Source of the DNA: DSPP01 sp964607165
GTDB lineage: Bacteria > Zixibacteria > MSB-5A5 > DSPP01
Direction of reading: 5' to 3'
NCBI GenBank assembly: GCA_964607165.1
Contig: CAZSIT010000007.1
Location: 37,305-101,304 of the forward strand
Length of the DNA: 64,000 nucleotides
In this document: piece after piece, positions 43,268 to 51,529 of the stretch
Position numbering within the stretch: position 1 is the stretch's first letter
How the letters are laid out: every line of letters begins with the position of its first letter
Program-made: the position numbers and the translations under genes
The notes under the pieces: model-generated
What the model was told of the DNA's origin: nothing
Database searches by the model: none
What the model saw: the letters and a program-made list of their open reading frames with translations, nothing else

Positions 43268-44692
43268 TTACGGCCAGATTTCGGCCGGGCGGCGGTCTTT
43301 TTTCTCCAGCATATCCTTGGTTGCCCAGGCTTCGAGCCGGGTCGGATATTTTCCCGAAAAGCAGGCGACGCAAAAGTTTTCCTTCGGCAAGGAGGGCATC
43401 GAGAGCATCGCATCAATGGAAAGATACCCCAGCGAGTCAACGCCCAGATACTTGCGAATTTCTTCCACGGTCCGGGAGGAAGCAATCAGTTCCTCTTTGG
43501 TCGGCATATCGATGCCGTAGAAACAGGGGGAGACGATGGGGGGGGCGGAGACTCGAAAATGGACTTCCTTGGCGCCGGCTGCGCGCACCATGGCCACTAA
43601 TTTTTTCGAGGTTGTTCCGCGCACGATGGAATCATCCACAATCACAACCCGTTTATCTCTCAAGACTCCCTTAACCGGATTGAATTTGATGCGCACGTCC
43701 AAATCGCGAATGGCCTGCTCTGGGTGAATGAAGGTGCGGCCGACGTAGTGGTTGCGAATGAAACCAATTTCCAGCTTGATGCCCGATTGTTCGGAAAAAC
43801 CCAAAGCGGCGGTATTGGAGCTGTCCGGCACGGCGGTGACGATGTCGGCTCCAACCGGCTGTTCGATGGCCAGCTGGCGCCCCAGCCGGCGGCGGACTTT
43901 GTCCACGTTTTCCCCGTAAATCATCGAATCCGGCCGGGCGAAGTAAATAAACTCGAAAATACAAAAGGCGTGGGTTTCCTTTTCAAATGGAAAATATGAT
44001 TTTGGCCCTTTTTCATCAATTACTAAAACCTCACCCGGTTCGACTTCACGCAGATATTCGGCGCCGATGATGTCGAAAGCGCAGGTTTCGGAAGCGACCA
44101 CATAAGCGGTTCCGAGCTTTCCCAACGCCAGCGGGCGGAAGCCCTTGGGATCGCGGGCGGCTACAATCGCCTCATTGGTAATGAAAGTCAAAGAATAGGC
44201 GCCTTCGCACTGGAGCAACGCCTCGATGATTTTCTCGATAGGGTTTTCTTTTTTTGAGTGCGCTACAAGATGCAAAATCAGCTCCGTGTCGGTAGTGGAT
44301 TGGAAAACGGCGCCCGCTTCTTCTAATTTTTTGCGCAAAGCGAGGGTGTTGGTCAGGTTTCCGTTATGGCCGACGGCGATGCTTTTCCCCTTGTAGTTAA
44401 AGAGAAACGGTTGAATGTTGGTTACGGAATTGGCGCCGGTGGTGGAGTAACGGTTATGCCCAATGGCAAAATCGCCGGGCAGTTCGTCTAAAGTTTGCTT
44501 GGAAAAAACGTCATTAACCAGGCCCATCCCTTTGCGAATGACCAGTTTTCCCTCGAAGTTGGAAACGATGCCGGAGGATTCCTGGCCCCGGTGCTGCAGG
44601 GAGTAAAGACCAAGATAGCTTAGTTCGGCGGAATTTTTGGCTCCATAGATGCCAAAAACGCCGCATTTATCGCTTAACAGTTCGGCTGGCAC
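43268..44692 (-). CDS. purF: Amidophosphoribosyltransferase
   Basis: A 474-aa enzyme for the first committed step of purine synthesis (PRPP plus glutamine to phosphoribosylamine). GTG start, with GGAGG about 10 nt upstream. A 9-residue propeptide (MPAELLSDK) precedes the N-terminal nucleophile Cys10 in CGVFGIYG. The glutaminase part has HRGQESSGIV and GHNRYSTTGANS, and the transferase part has the PRPP loop VVIVDDSIVRGTTSKKLV. Cys in HAFCIFEF, SPCFYGID and NFCVACFSG match the ligand pattern of the Fe-S cluster (B. subtilis-type) enzyme. It diverges from pgsA across a 100-nt promoter region. Confidence 0.95.
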   Translation of the reverse strand: MPAELLSDKCGVFGIYGAKNSAELSYLGLYSLQHRGQESSGIVSNFEGKLVIRKGMGLVNDVFSKQTLDELPGDFAIGHNRYSTTGANSVTNIQPFLFNYKGKSIAVGHNGNLTNTLALRKKLEEAGAVFQSTTDTELILHLVAHSKKENPIEKIIEALLQCEGAYSLTFITNEAIVAARDPKGFRPLALGKLGTAYVVASETCAFDIIGAEYLREVEPGEVLVIDEKGPKSYFPFEKETHAFCIFEFIYFARPDSMIYGENVDKVRRRLGRQLAIEQPVGADIVTAVPDSSNTAALGFSEQSGIKLEIGFIRNHYVGRTFIHPEQAIRDLDVRIKFNPVKGVLRDKRVVIVDDSIVRGTTSKKLVAMVRAAGAKEVHFRVSAPPIVSPCFYGIDMPTKEELIASSRTVEEIRKYLGVDSLGYLSIDAMLSMPSLPKENFCVACFSGKYPTRLEAWATKDMLEKKDRRPAEIWP

Positions 44693-44723
44693 GGGTTATT
44701 TTTCCTCCATTCTGCTACTATGG

Positions 44724-44752
44724 TATTAAACAATTTTTACAAGGTTTGTCAA
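44724..44752 (-). promoter_or_regulatory. Candidate purF promoter (minus strand)
   Basis: On the minus strand TTGACA (44752-44747) is followed after 17 nt by TTAATA (44729-44724), or after 18 nt by TAATAC. The -10 is weaker than that of the pgsA promoter facing the other way. Confidence 0.45.
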
Positions 44753-44757
44753 TTGCG

Positions 44758-44786
44758 TTGACATAGAGAAAGTTTACAACTATACT
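44758..44786 (+). promoter_or_regulatory. Sigma-70 promoter of pgsA, leaderless start
   Basis: TTGACA (44758-44763), 17-nt spacer, TATACT (44781-44786). The GTG start of pgsA begins 7 nt after the -10, where transcription should start, and no Shine-Dalgarno is present. The mRNA is therefore predicted to be leaderless. Confidence 0.75.
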
Positions 44787-44792
44787 TGCGCC

Positions 44793-45359
44793 GTGTCCGC
44801 ACGAGGACAACTTTTAAACGTCCCCAATTTATTGTCTTTTGCCCGCTTGGGGCTTTTGCCGGTATTTTTGGTTCTGGCGGTCTCTGAAACTTCCCAAGCC
44901 AAGCTATGGCTTTATATCTTGGGCGCTTTCGGTATTCTGACCGACGTTTTGGATGGGTATCTGGCGCGCCGATTGAATCAGGTGACGGAATTTGGAAAAA
45001 TTTTGGACCCGCTTTCGGATAAAATTATTACCGCAGTCCTGGTAATTTTCGCCTATTTCGAGAAAAGCTTCCCGGGTTGGCTGGCGGTTTTGATTTTGGG
45101 GCGGGATGTTTTGATTTTGGTTTTTGCCTTCTTCTGGAGAAACAAGCTGGATTTTGTTCCCGTTTCCAATCTGCTCGGAAAGTTAGCGGCTCTTACGGTT
45201 GCTATAACTCTCTTGGCTTTCGTATATGACTTTGTTCGAATCGGAGAAATTTTGACACCCGTTGCGTTTGGGATGATTTTGTTATCTTCGGCGGTTTACG
45301 CCTGGAGGCTTTTGAAACAGACCGGACGGATGACAACCCTAAAGACGAGGAAGGTGTGA
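44793..45359 (+). CDS. pgsA: CDP-diacylglycerol-glycerol-3-phosphate 3-phosphatidyltransferase
   Basis: A 188-aa membrane enzyme that makes phosphatidylglycerol phosphate. The CDP-alcohol phosphotransferase motif DG-(x)2-AR-(x)8-G-(x)3-D-(x)3-D is complete in LDGYLARRLNQVTEFGKILD with PLSDK following. About five hydrophobic segments. GTG start at the predicted transcription start. It is the first gene of a tight operon; its TGA overlaps the ATG of the DUF4013 gene. Confidence 0.92.
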   Translation: MSARGQLLNVPNLLSFARLGLLPVFLVLAVSETSQAKLWLYILGAFGILTDVLDGYLARRLNQVTEFGKILDPLSDKIITAVLVIFAYFEKSFPGWLAVLILGRDVLILVFAFFWRNKLDFVPVSNLLGKLAALTVAITLLAFVYDFVRIGEILTPVAFGMILLSSAVYAWRLLKQTGRMTTLKTRKV

Positions 45360-45973
45360 TGTTAGACGTTGGAAAAGCGTTTTCGCTTCTTTTTGCCGAC
45401 AAACGTTGGCTGGAAAAATGGCTGGTGGGGGCGCTCTTGCACATCGCCGCCTGTCTTATCGTTGGTATTCCTTTTCTTCTGGGATATTTGTTGGAAGTTG
45501 CGCGCAGAGCAATGCAGGAAGAGGTTTTCGAGCTGCCGGAGTGGAATAATTACTGGGGAGTGTATTTTGGGCCGGGACTTGTTTTTTTTATAATAATCAT
45601 CATCTGCTTTCTGCCCACCGTTTTTCTCCGGATGGTTTCCGGCTGCCTGGTTTTGCCCTACCTGCTTTTGGTCTGTTTCACCCTGCCGGTGATTACCTTT
45701 CGATTTGCTATGACCGGCGATTTGGCTTCCGCTTTTCGTTTCCGTGAGATTTTTGATTTTATACAAAACAACGTAGCCAATTTGGTCGTGGTTTGGTTTG
45801 TGGGGCTTTTAGCGCTCGTTGTAGCTTCTTTCGGCATTTTGGCCTTTTTTATTGGGATATGCTTTTCGGCTTTTTGGGCGGAAGTGGCTATGTTTTACCT
45901 GTCCGGCTCGCTCGCCCGGGTCGCCCCAAAAGCCGCGCCGGCAGAACCAACTCTTCCAGACGGTTCGGTATAA
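45359..45973 (+). CDS. DUF4013 family membrane protein
   Basis: A 204-aa membrane protein with about four long hydrophobic segments (VGALLHIAACLIVGIPFLLG, LVFFIIIIICFLPTVFLRM, LVVVWFVGLLALVVASFGIL). The DUF4013 hallmark is a short loop with ELPEWNNYWGVYF. The function of the family is not known. I place the start at ATG 45359 (A of the pgsA TGA), preceded by GAGGAAGG; the GTG one codon earlier is the alternative. Its TAA overlaps the next ATG. Being between pgsA and DUF2085, a membrane-lipid role is possible but unproven. Confidence 0.75.
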   Translation: MLDVGKAFSLLFADKRWLEKWLVGALLHIAACLIVGIPFLLGYLLEVARRAMQEEVFELPEWNNYWGVYFGPGLVFFIIIIICFLPTVFLRMVSGCLVLPYLLLVCFTLPVITFRFAMTGDLASAFRFREIFDFIQNNVANLVVVWFVGLLALVVASFGILAFFIGICFSAFWAEVAMFYLSGSLARVAPKAAPAEPTLPDGSV

Positions 45974-46419
45974 TGAAAAAATTCTTGTTTGAACAAACTC
46001 TCCGATTAGGGAACCGTATTTCGCGAGATAGATTTTCACTTGGTTTTTCGCTTTTCCTGCTTATGCCGATTGCTTTGACAATTTTGATGTTTTCAGCTCC
46101 ATCGGTTGGGGAAAAGATTTTTTCGTTTGCCTGCCATCAAAATCCTGACCGGCATCTTGCTTTAGCAGGCGTTTCATTGCCGCTCTGTGCCCGTTGCTTT
46201 GGATTGTATTCCGGATTTGGGCTGGCGGGACTTTTTTTGCCGATACTGTCCCGGCGGTTCTCCGGCAGACTTTTTATTTCAGTTTTGGCGGTTTCGATGG
46301 TATTACTTTTCTTGCGAGCTTTTTGGCCTTTCTTGGATGCTAACGTCATTCGCCTGACCTTGGGGTTATTAGTCGGCGGAACTGTTTCCCTTTTCCTTAA
46401 ATCCTGCCTGAAGAAGTAG
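45973..46419 (+). CDS. DUF2085 family membrane protein
   Basis: A 148-aa protein. The start at ATG 45973 (TAATG overlap) gives MKKFLFEQTLRLGNRISRD. It has the DUF2085 signature FACHQNPDRHL...LPLCARCFGLYSGF with a His and paired Cys, followed by three hydrophobic helices (GLAGLFLPIL, LFISVLAVSMVLLFLRAFW, LTLGLLVGGTVSLF). The His/Cys pattern suggests metal or redox chemistry at the membrane face, but the family is uncharacterised. It is followed after one base by recN. Confidence 0.8.
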   Translation: MKKFLFEQTLRLGNRISRDRFSLGFSLFLLMPIALTILMFSAPSVGEKIFSFACHQNPDRHLALAGVSLPLCARCFGLYSGFGLAGLFLPILSRRFSGRLFISVLAVSMVLLFLRAFWPFLDANVIRLTLGLLVGGTVSLFLKSCLKK

Positions 46420-46420
46420 A

Positions 46421-48160
46421 ATGCTGACCCGAATGGCCGTCTCCAATTTTGGATTGATGGACAAGTTGGAAATTTTGTTTGATTCAGGTTTAACCGCTAT
46501 CACAGGGGAAACCGGAGCCGGCAAGTCGCTTTTGATAGGGGCTTTGGGTTTTTTGCTGGGAGAGAAAAGCTCGGCCGAGCTGGTGCGCAGCGGGGCGTCA
46601 AAGGCAATGGTGGAAGGAAGTTTTATAGCTTCCGATGAAGCGATTAACAAAATTCTTGCTGATTCCGGCATAGAAACGGAAGAGGAATTGCTTCTGCGGC
46701 GGGAGCTCGGCGCCGATGGGACTTCGCGCGCTTTTGTCAATGGCCGGGTGGTAACGGCTGGTTTTTTGCGTCAGTTGGGAGATGGGCTGGTCGATTTTCA
46801 CGGACAGCACGAACATCAGTCCCTTTTGGCACCCTCCAACCATAGGGGCTTTTTCGATGGTGTAGTTCTTTCAAGGGAGAGTTTAGCCGAAATTGCCCGG
46901 GCCTATGAATTCTTGAAAGTTAGACAAGCAGAATGGGCTGTCTTTTGTTCGCAGCGTAAGCTTACACCCGAAGAGGCCGAGCTTTTAAGTTTTCAATTGC
47001 AGGAAGTTAAAGCGGCTGACTTGTCGGAAAAAGAAGAAGAAAAACTTTCCGCCGAGAAAAAGATTTTGGAGAATGTCGAACGATTGCAACTGGCGGTTCA
47101 CAATGCTTTCGGAATTTTGGATGAGGGAGAAGGTTCCGCACGGATTCGGATTTCGACCGCCCTGAAGGAACTAAGACGTTCGGAAAATTTAGATTCAAAT
47201 TTTGGCGCCTGGGCCAAACGCTTGGAAGCGATTGGCGCTGATTTGGGCGATGTTCTTGGCGAACTGGATCGGTATCCGTCCAGCCTGGAAGCCTCACCCG
47301 AGCGATTGGCCGAGGTTTTGGACCGGCTGGATTTGTATCAAAAGTTGAAACGAAAATATGGAGGTAACGTTTCTTCGATTTTGGAGTTTGCGGCATCGGC
47401 GGAACAAAAACTTGCGGCCGTTTCATCCCAAAAATCAATCGAAGTGAAGCTTTTGGCAGAATTAGACCGCACAGAAAAAGAATATCTAAACTCGGCGCAG
47501 AAACTTTCTCGAGAACGTAAGAAGTCGGTTTCAAAATTTACTCTCCAGCTATCAACGCATTTGAAAAACTTGGCCTTGAAGGACACGGTTTTTGAGGTTT
47601 GCTTTGGACTTAAGGAAGCCAAAGATGGTTTGGACTTTGATGGTAAGAAAGTGGCTTACGATGAGGCCGGCTTTGACCAGATTGAGTTTTTCTTTTCCGC
47701 CAATCCGGGGGAAGAACCAAAGTCATTGGCCAAAACCGCTTCGGGCGGGGAGCTTTCGCGCCTGATGTTGGCTCTAAAACTCCTTTCCGCAGGGACAGAC
47801 AAAGTTGGAACAATGGTGTTCGATGAAATCGACCAGGGTTTGGGAGGGGAGACGGCCTATCGAGTCGGAGAAAAACTTTTGGAAGCTTCCCGCCATTATC
47901 AGGTGCTCTGTATCACCCATCTTCAGCAAATAGCGGCACAAGGAAGTTCTCACCTGCTGGTTTCCAAGGAAAGAATTGCTGACCGAAATATTGTGGCAGT
48001 TAAAAAGCTTTCCGATTCAGAACGGAAAACGGAAATTGCCCGAATGCTGGCCGGTTCTCGCGCCGGAGAGGCAGCCTTAAAGCAGGCGGAGGAGATGTTG
48101 GGGGCAAAGCCGGGTTCGAAGCGGTCTGCCGCGCCCGCTAAAGCTGCAAAATCTAAATAA
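46421..48160 (+). CDS. recN: DNA repair protein RecN
   Basis: A 579-aa SMC-like ATPase for double-strand break repair. The start MLTRMAVSNFGLMDKLEI is typical. Walker A GETGAGKSLLIGAL (about 29-42), coiled coil in the middle (about 150-370, ELLSFQLQEVKAADLSEKEE and later), signature TASGGELSRLMLALK, Walker B TMVFDEIDQGLGGETAYRVG and the H-loop ITHLQQIAAQGSSHLLVSK. The C-terminus has a short Lys/Ala-rich tail (KPGSKRSAAPAKAAKSK). Last gene of the pgsA operon. A tRNA lies downstream on the other strand. Confidence 0.95.
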   Translation: MLTRMAVSNFGLMDKLEILFDSGLTAITGETGAGKSLLIGALGFLLGEKSSAELVRSGASKAMVEGSFIASDEAINKILADSGIETEEELLLRRELGADGTSRAFVNGRVVTAGFLRQLGDGLVDFHGQHEHQSLLAPSNHRGFFDGVVLSRESLAEIARAYEFLKVRQAEWAVFCSQRKLTPEEAELLSFQLQEVKAADLSEKEEEKLSAEKKILENVERLQLAVHNAFGILDEGEGSARIRISTALKELRRSENLDSNFGAWAKRLEAIGADLGDVLGELDRYPSSLEASPERLAEVLDRLDLYQKLKRKYGGNVSSILEFAASAEQKLAAVSSQKSIEVKLLAELDRTEKEYLNSAQKLSRERKKSVSKFTLQLSTHLKNLALKDTVFEVCFGLKEAKDGLDFDGKKVAYDEAGFDQIEFFFSANPGEEPKSLAKTASGGELSRLMLALKLLSAGTDKVGTMVFDEIDQGLGGETAYRVGEKLLEASRHYQVLCITHLQQIAAQGSSHLLVSKERIADRNIVAVKKLSDSERKTEIARMLAGSRAGEAALKQAEEMLGAKPGSKRSAAPAKAAKSK

Positions 48161-48218
48161 GTTAATATGGGAAATGAGTAAGTATTATAATATTTTAATC
48201 ACTAATCACTGTCTTAAA

Positions 48219-48291
48219 TGGAGCGGAGGGGAGTCGAACCCCTGACCTCCTGAATGCCATTCAGGCGTTCTCCCAACTGAACTACCGCCCC
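48219..48291 (-). tRNA. tRNA-Ala (anticodon GGC)
   Basis: On the minus strand it folds as a cloverleaf. The acceptor is GGGGCGG paired with CCGCTCC and discriminator A. The third pair is G3-U70, the alanine identity element. The anticodon stem CCTGA/TCAGG holds loop ATGGCAT with anticodon GGC. The T arm is AGGGG-TTCGAAC-CCCT. The 3' CCA is not encoded. Confidence 0.93.
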
Positions 48292-48454
48292 AGTTGGAGG
48301 CCGTCAATATTGCCCGCCGCCGGATTTTTGTCAAACAGAGTTTTCGACTTTCGCGGGCGGCTTTTACAACGCCCTTTCACCGCTTTACTTTCTCCCGGTA
48401 AATTGCGATACTGCGGACGACAGGATGATAGGGCAGACGGGCACGCTATTTTAT

Positions 48455-48538
48455 GATTGAATCATTTAGCCATTTTATCATTGCCAGATTGAAGAAAATG
48501 AGTCAAGGAATCAATGAAAAAATGATTAAATTGATTGT
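48455..48538 (+). promoter_or_regulatory. Conserved kinase leader element, copy 3
   Basis: An 84-bp copy starting GATTGAATCATTTAGCCATT and ending AAAATGATTAAATTGATTGT at the ATG of kinase 5. Same inverted-repeat arms and no ribosome site, 30 kb from the other copies. Apart from this leader and the tRNA, I see nothing in 48161-48538. Confidence 0.6.
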
Positions 48539-51523
48539 ATGATAGGGCAAACCGTTTCGCATTACAAAATCCTCGACAAGTTGGGTGAAGGGGGTATGGG
48601 AGTTGTCTATCGCGCCCACGATACCAAGTTAGACCGAGAGGTAGCCTTGAAGTTTTTGCCCCCCTATTTGGCCTCCGAGCCAGTGGAAAAGGAACGGTTC
48701 CTGCGCGAAGCCCGCGCCGCCTCGGCTTTGAACCATCCCAATATCACCACCGTCCACGAAATAGACGAACACTACGACCAAATCTTTATGGCTATGGAGT
48801 TGGTGGAAGGGAAGACTCTGAAGCAGTTGGTCAAAGCCGAAACTCTGCCAGTCAAAAAGGTTTTAGACATAGCCATCCAGACCTGCGAAGGCCTAATGGC
48901 GGCGGCGGAAAAAGGGGTGGTGCACCGGGACATCAAATCGGACAACATCATTCTGACTCCGAAGAATCAGGTCAAAATAATGGATTTTGGCTTGGCCAAG
49001 TTTAAAGGGGATGCCAAGCTGACGCAGGCCGGTTCGACGGTCGGGACGGCGGCCTATATGTCCCCCGAGCAGGCAACCGGGGAAGAGGTTGACCAGCGGG
49101 CCGATATTTTCTCCTTTGGGGTGGTTCTGTATGAGCTTTTAACCGGCAAGCTCCCTTTCCGCGGGGAACATCCGGCTGGATATGCGTACGCCATTTTGCA
49201 CGAGCAGCCGGAGCCGTTGGCCCGGTTTAATGACAAGGTCACCCCCGAACTGCAGCGGATTGTCTCCCGGGCTTTAGCGAAGGATAAACAGGAGCGCTAT
49301 CAGCATATTGATGATTTGGCGGCGGAACTGCGGCACGAAAGGAAGAATTTGGAGTATGCCAAAGCTCCAACGCCGTCCCAGCTTGAGGCCATTTCCAAAC
49401 CAAAGAAAAGCATTCTTAAGATTTTAGTGCCGACTTCGGCGGTAGCGGTTCTGGCGCTTCTGTTCTTCATCTTCAATCCATTTAAAGTTGAAGTTTCCCG
49501 CGACCAATCGGCTGCGGCCTCCCAAAACACGTTGGCGGTAATGTATTTTCAAAACATTCCCGACCCGGAGGACAAAGACCATACGGGGGAGATGCTGGCC
49601 GACCTTTTAATCACTTCGCTTTCCGAAGTCCAGGGCTTGGACGTCATCAGCCGGGAACGGCTGTATGACATTCAAAAAGAGTTAGGTCAGGCAGAATCAA
49701 AATCCATTACCCCGGCTTTTGCCACCCGGATTGCCGCGCGGGCGGGAGTTAAGACTATGCTTTTGGGAAGTGTTTTACAGGACAAACCGAGCTTGACCGT
49801 TACCTCGCGTTTGATAGACGTTAAATCGGGAAAGATTTTAAGTTCCCATCGGCTGGCCGGGTTCTCCAACGAGCAGATGTTCTCCTTGGTGGACAGTCTG
49901 GCCGTTTTGGTAAGAAGCGGCTTGAAAGTAACTCCTGCTCCAGCCGCGGAAGCCAAATCGGTGGCGGAAGTAACCACCAGTTCGCCGGAGGCCTACCGCT
50001 CCTATCTTGAAGCGGTGGAACTGGCCGAAAAATTCTATTTCCCCGAGGCCAAAGCGGCCGTTGAGCGGGCCATCGAGCTGGACAGCGACTTTGCCATGGC
50101 CTATTTCGGCCTGGCGAGGGCCAACGCCACAGTTGGCGACAACCTCGGCGAAAGAAAAGCCCTGCAGAGAGCCTGGCAGTTAAGAAAAAAAGTGGCGGAA
50201 AGGGAGCGGTTGCAAATTGAAGCCGCCTATGCCAACCGGATTGACGATAACCCCTCCAAGGCGGCGGAAGTATGGGAAAAACTTGTACAAAAATATCCGC
50301 ACGAGCAAAGCGCCTACCAACAATTGGGAAGCCTTTACGGAAATCAATTGAATGATTTCGCAAAAGCCAGGCAAACTTTCTTGACCGGATTAAAAAATGA
50401 TTCACTGGACAAAAATTTATGGAACTCTTTGGCTTACCTATATGCCGGACTGGATAAAAGGAAGGAAGCCATGGAAGCGATAGACCGCTATCTTCAAATA
50501 GCGCCCGCCGAGCCGAACCCCTATGATTCCAAAGCAGACATCTATTCCGCTTTCGGAGAGCTGGATTCGGCTGTCTTCTGGTATCAAAAGGCGATTTCCT
50601 TTCGTCCCGACTATTCAAGCGTTGAAAAGCTGGGCGATATTGCCGTCTGGCGGCAGGACTATTTAAACGCTGAAAAATATTTCCGGCAGTTTGGCTCCAC
50701 GGCGAACAAAAATCAAAAGGCCGAGGCGGATAATGACCTGGTCGTTATTCTTGCGCACCGCGGCCGGTTAAAAGAGGCCCAAAAGCAAATGCTGGAAAAT
50801 CTTTTGTCCCATCAGCGCCAGCAACTGGGGGAGGTGGTTGCGGGGGACTATTCAAGGTTGGTCTTGTGGACCTTTCATACGGGGGACTGGCCGGCTATGC
50901 TCGATTTTGCTAAAAAGCTTGCCGCTGAAAGGAAAAAAGACCCGACCGACAAGATTGCCGGACGAGATGGCTTGGCCCTGGCTTGGTTGAAAAATGGCAA
51001 CCCCAAGATGGCTTACAAGCTGATGGAAGAAATCAAAAAAGAGTCAAGTGACAAATCGCCGCTCTATCTGAAGAATGCCTTCGGTTTCAATATGGCGGGA
51101 TTGACTTACGAAGAAGGAAAGTATGCGCTGGCTATCGAACATTATGAAAAAGCGATAAAATCGCTTCAACCAAACGGTTCCCCAGATTTCAATTATGGCG
51201 TATCTCTTTTGAAAACCGGACGGACCGACGAGGCGATTAACGAGCTGCAGGGAGTTGCCCGATGGAGGTATGACGGCTCGGGGCCTATTAACGGGGTTAA
51301 AGCCCACTACTGGCTGGGGGTGGCGTATGAGCAAAAAGGGGACAAAGATAAAGCGATAAAAGAATACGAAAAGTTTCTGGAAATCTGGAAGGATGCGGAT
51401 TTCAATTCGCCTGAAATTGCCGATGCAAAACAACGGTTGGAGCAGTTGAAGAAAAAAGTAGGGGCGTATTGCAATACGCCCCTACGAATTACCAACAACC
51501 AGAACGGTAGCGGAGGTCTTTAG
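48539..51523 (+). CDS. Membrane-anchored Ser/Thr protein kinase with TPRs (kinase 5)
   Basis: A 994-aa protein. Kinase domain (1-270) with GEGGMG, VALKF Lys38, HRDIKSDN (129-136), DFGLAKFKG and MSPEQATGE. A single transmembrane helix near 296-316 (LVPTSAVAVLALLFFIF) puts the rest outside the cytoplasm: a TolB/FlgO-like domain (about 330-450, NTLAVMYFQNIPDPEDKDHT, IAARAGVKTMLLGSVL) and many TPRs (480-975). It is the only kinase of the five with a membrane anchor, so it may read periplasmic signals. The last 22 codons come from a 28-bp perfect palindrome (51458-51485) and following sequence. The original stop was probably lost on insertion. Confidence 0.92.
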   Translation: MIGQTVSHYKILDKLGEGGMGVVYRAHDTKLDREVALKFLPPYLASEPVEKERFLREARAASALNHPNITTVHEIDEHYDQIFMAMELVEGKTLKQLVKAETLPVKKVLDIAIQTCEGLMAAAEKGVVHRDIKSDNIILTPKNQVKIMDFGLAKFKGDAKLTQAGSTVGTAAYMSPEQATGEEVDQRADIFSFGVVLYELLTGKLPFRGEHPAGYAYAILHEQPEPLARFNDKVTPELQRIVSRALAKDKQERYQHIDDLAAELRHERKNLEYAKAPTPSQLEAISKPKKSILKILVPTSAVAVLALLFFIFNPFKVEVSRDQSAAASQNTLAVMYFQNIPDPEDKDHTGEMLADLLITSLSEVQGLDVISRERLYDIQKELGQAESKSITPAFATRIAARAGVKTMLLGSVLQDKPSLTVTSRLIDVKSGKILSSHRLAGFSNEQMFSLVDSLAVLVRSGLKVTPAPAAEAKSVAEVTTSSPEAYRSYLEAVELAEKFYFPEAKAAVERAIELDSDFAMAYFGLARANATVGDNLGERKALQRAWQLRKKVAERERLQIEAAYANRIDDNPSKAAEVWEKLVQKYPHEQSAYQQLGSLYGNQLNDFAKARQTFLTGLKNDSLDKNLWNSLAYLYAGLDKRKEAMEAIDRYLQIAPAEPNPYDSKADIYSAFGELDSAVFWYQKAISFRPDYSSVEKLGDIAVWRQDYLNAEKYFRQFGSTANKNQKAEADNDLVVILAHRGRLKEAQKQMLENLLSHQRQQLGEVVAGDYSRLVLWTFHTGDWPAMLDFAKKLAAERKKDPTDKIAGRDGLALAWLKNGNPKMAYKLMEEIKKESSDKSPLYLKNAFGFNMAGLTYEEGKYALAIEHYEKAIKSLQPNGSPDFNYGVSLLKTGRTDEAINELQGVARWRYDGSGPINGVKAHYWLGVAYEQKGDKDKAIKEYEKFLEIWKDADFNSPEIADAKQRLEQLKKKVGAYCNTPLRITNNQNGSGGL
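51458..51485. repeat. 28-bp perfect GTAG-footed palindrome in the 3' end of kinase 5
   Basis: GTAGGGGCGTATTG followed by its exact reverse complement. It is in the coding frame and supplies VGAYCNTPL. Related elements are at 36625-36742. Confidence 0.85.
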
Positions 51524-51529
51524 ACCTCC
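51507..51529 (+). repeat. GTAG-footed REP-like palindrome
   Basis: GTAG (51507-51510) then GGAGGTC/GACCTCC with a TTTA loop. It overlaps the stop of kinase 5. The rest of 51530-51982 holds one smaller hairpin (AACCGAA/TTCGGTT, about 51650-51671), and I see no gene in it. Confidence 0.65.
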
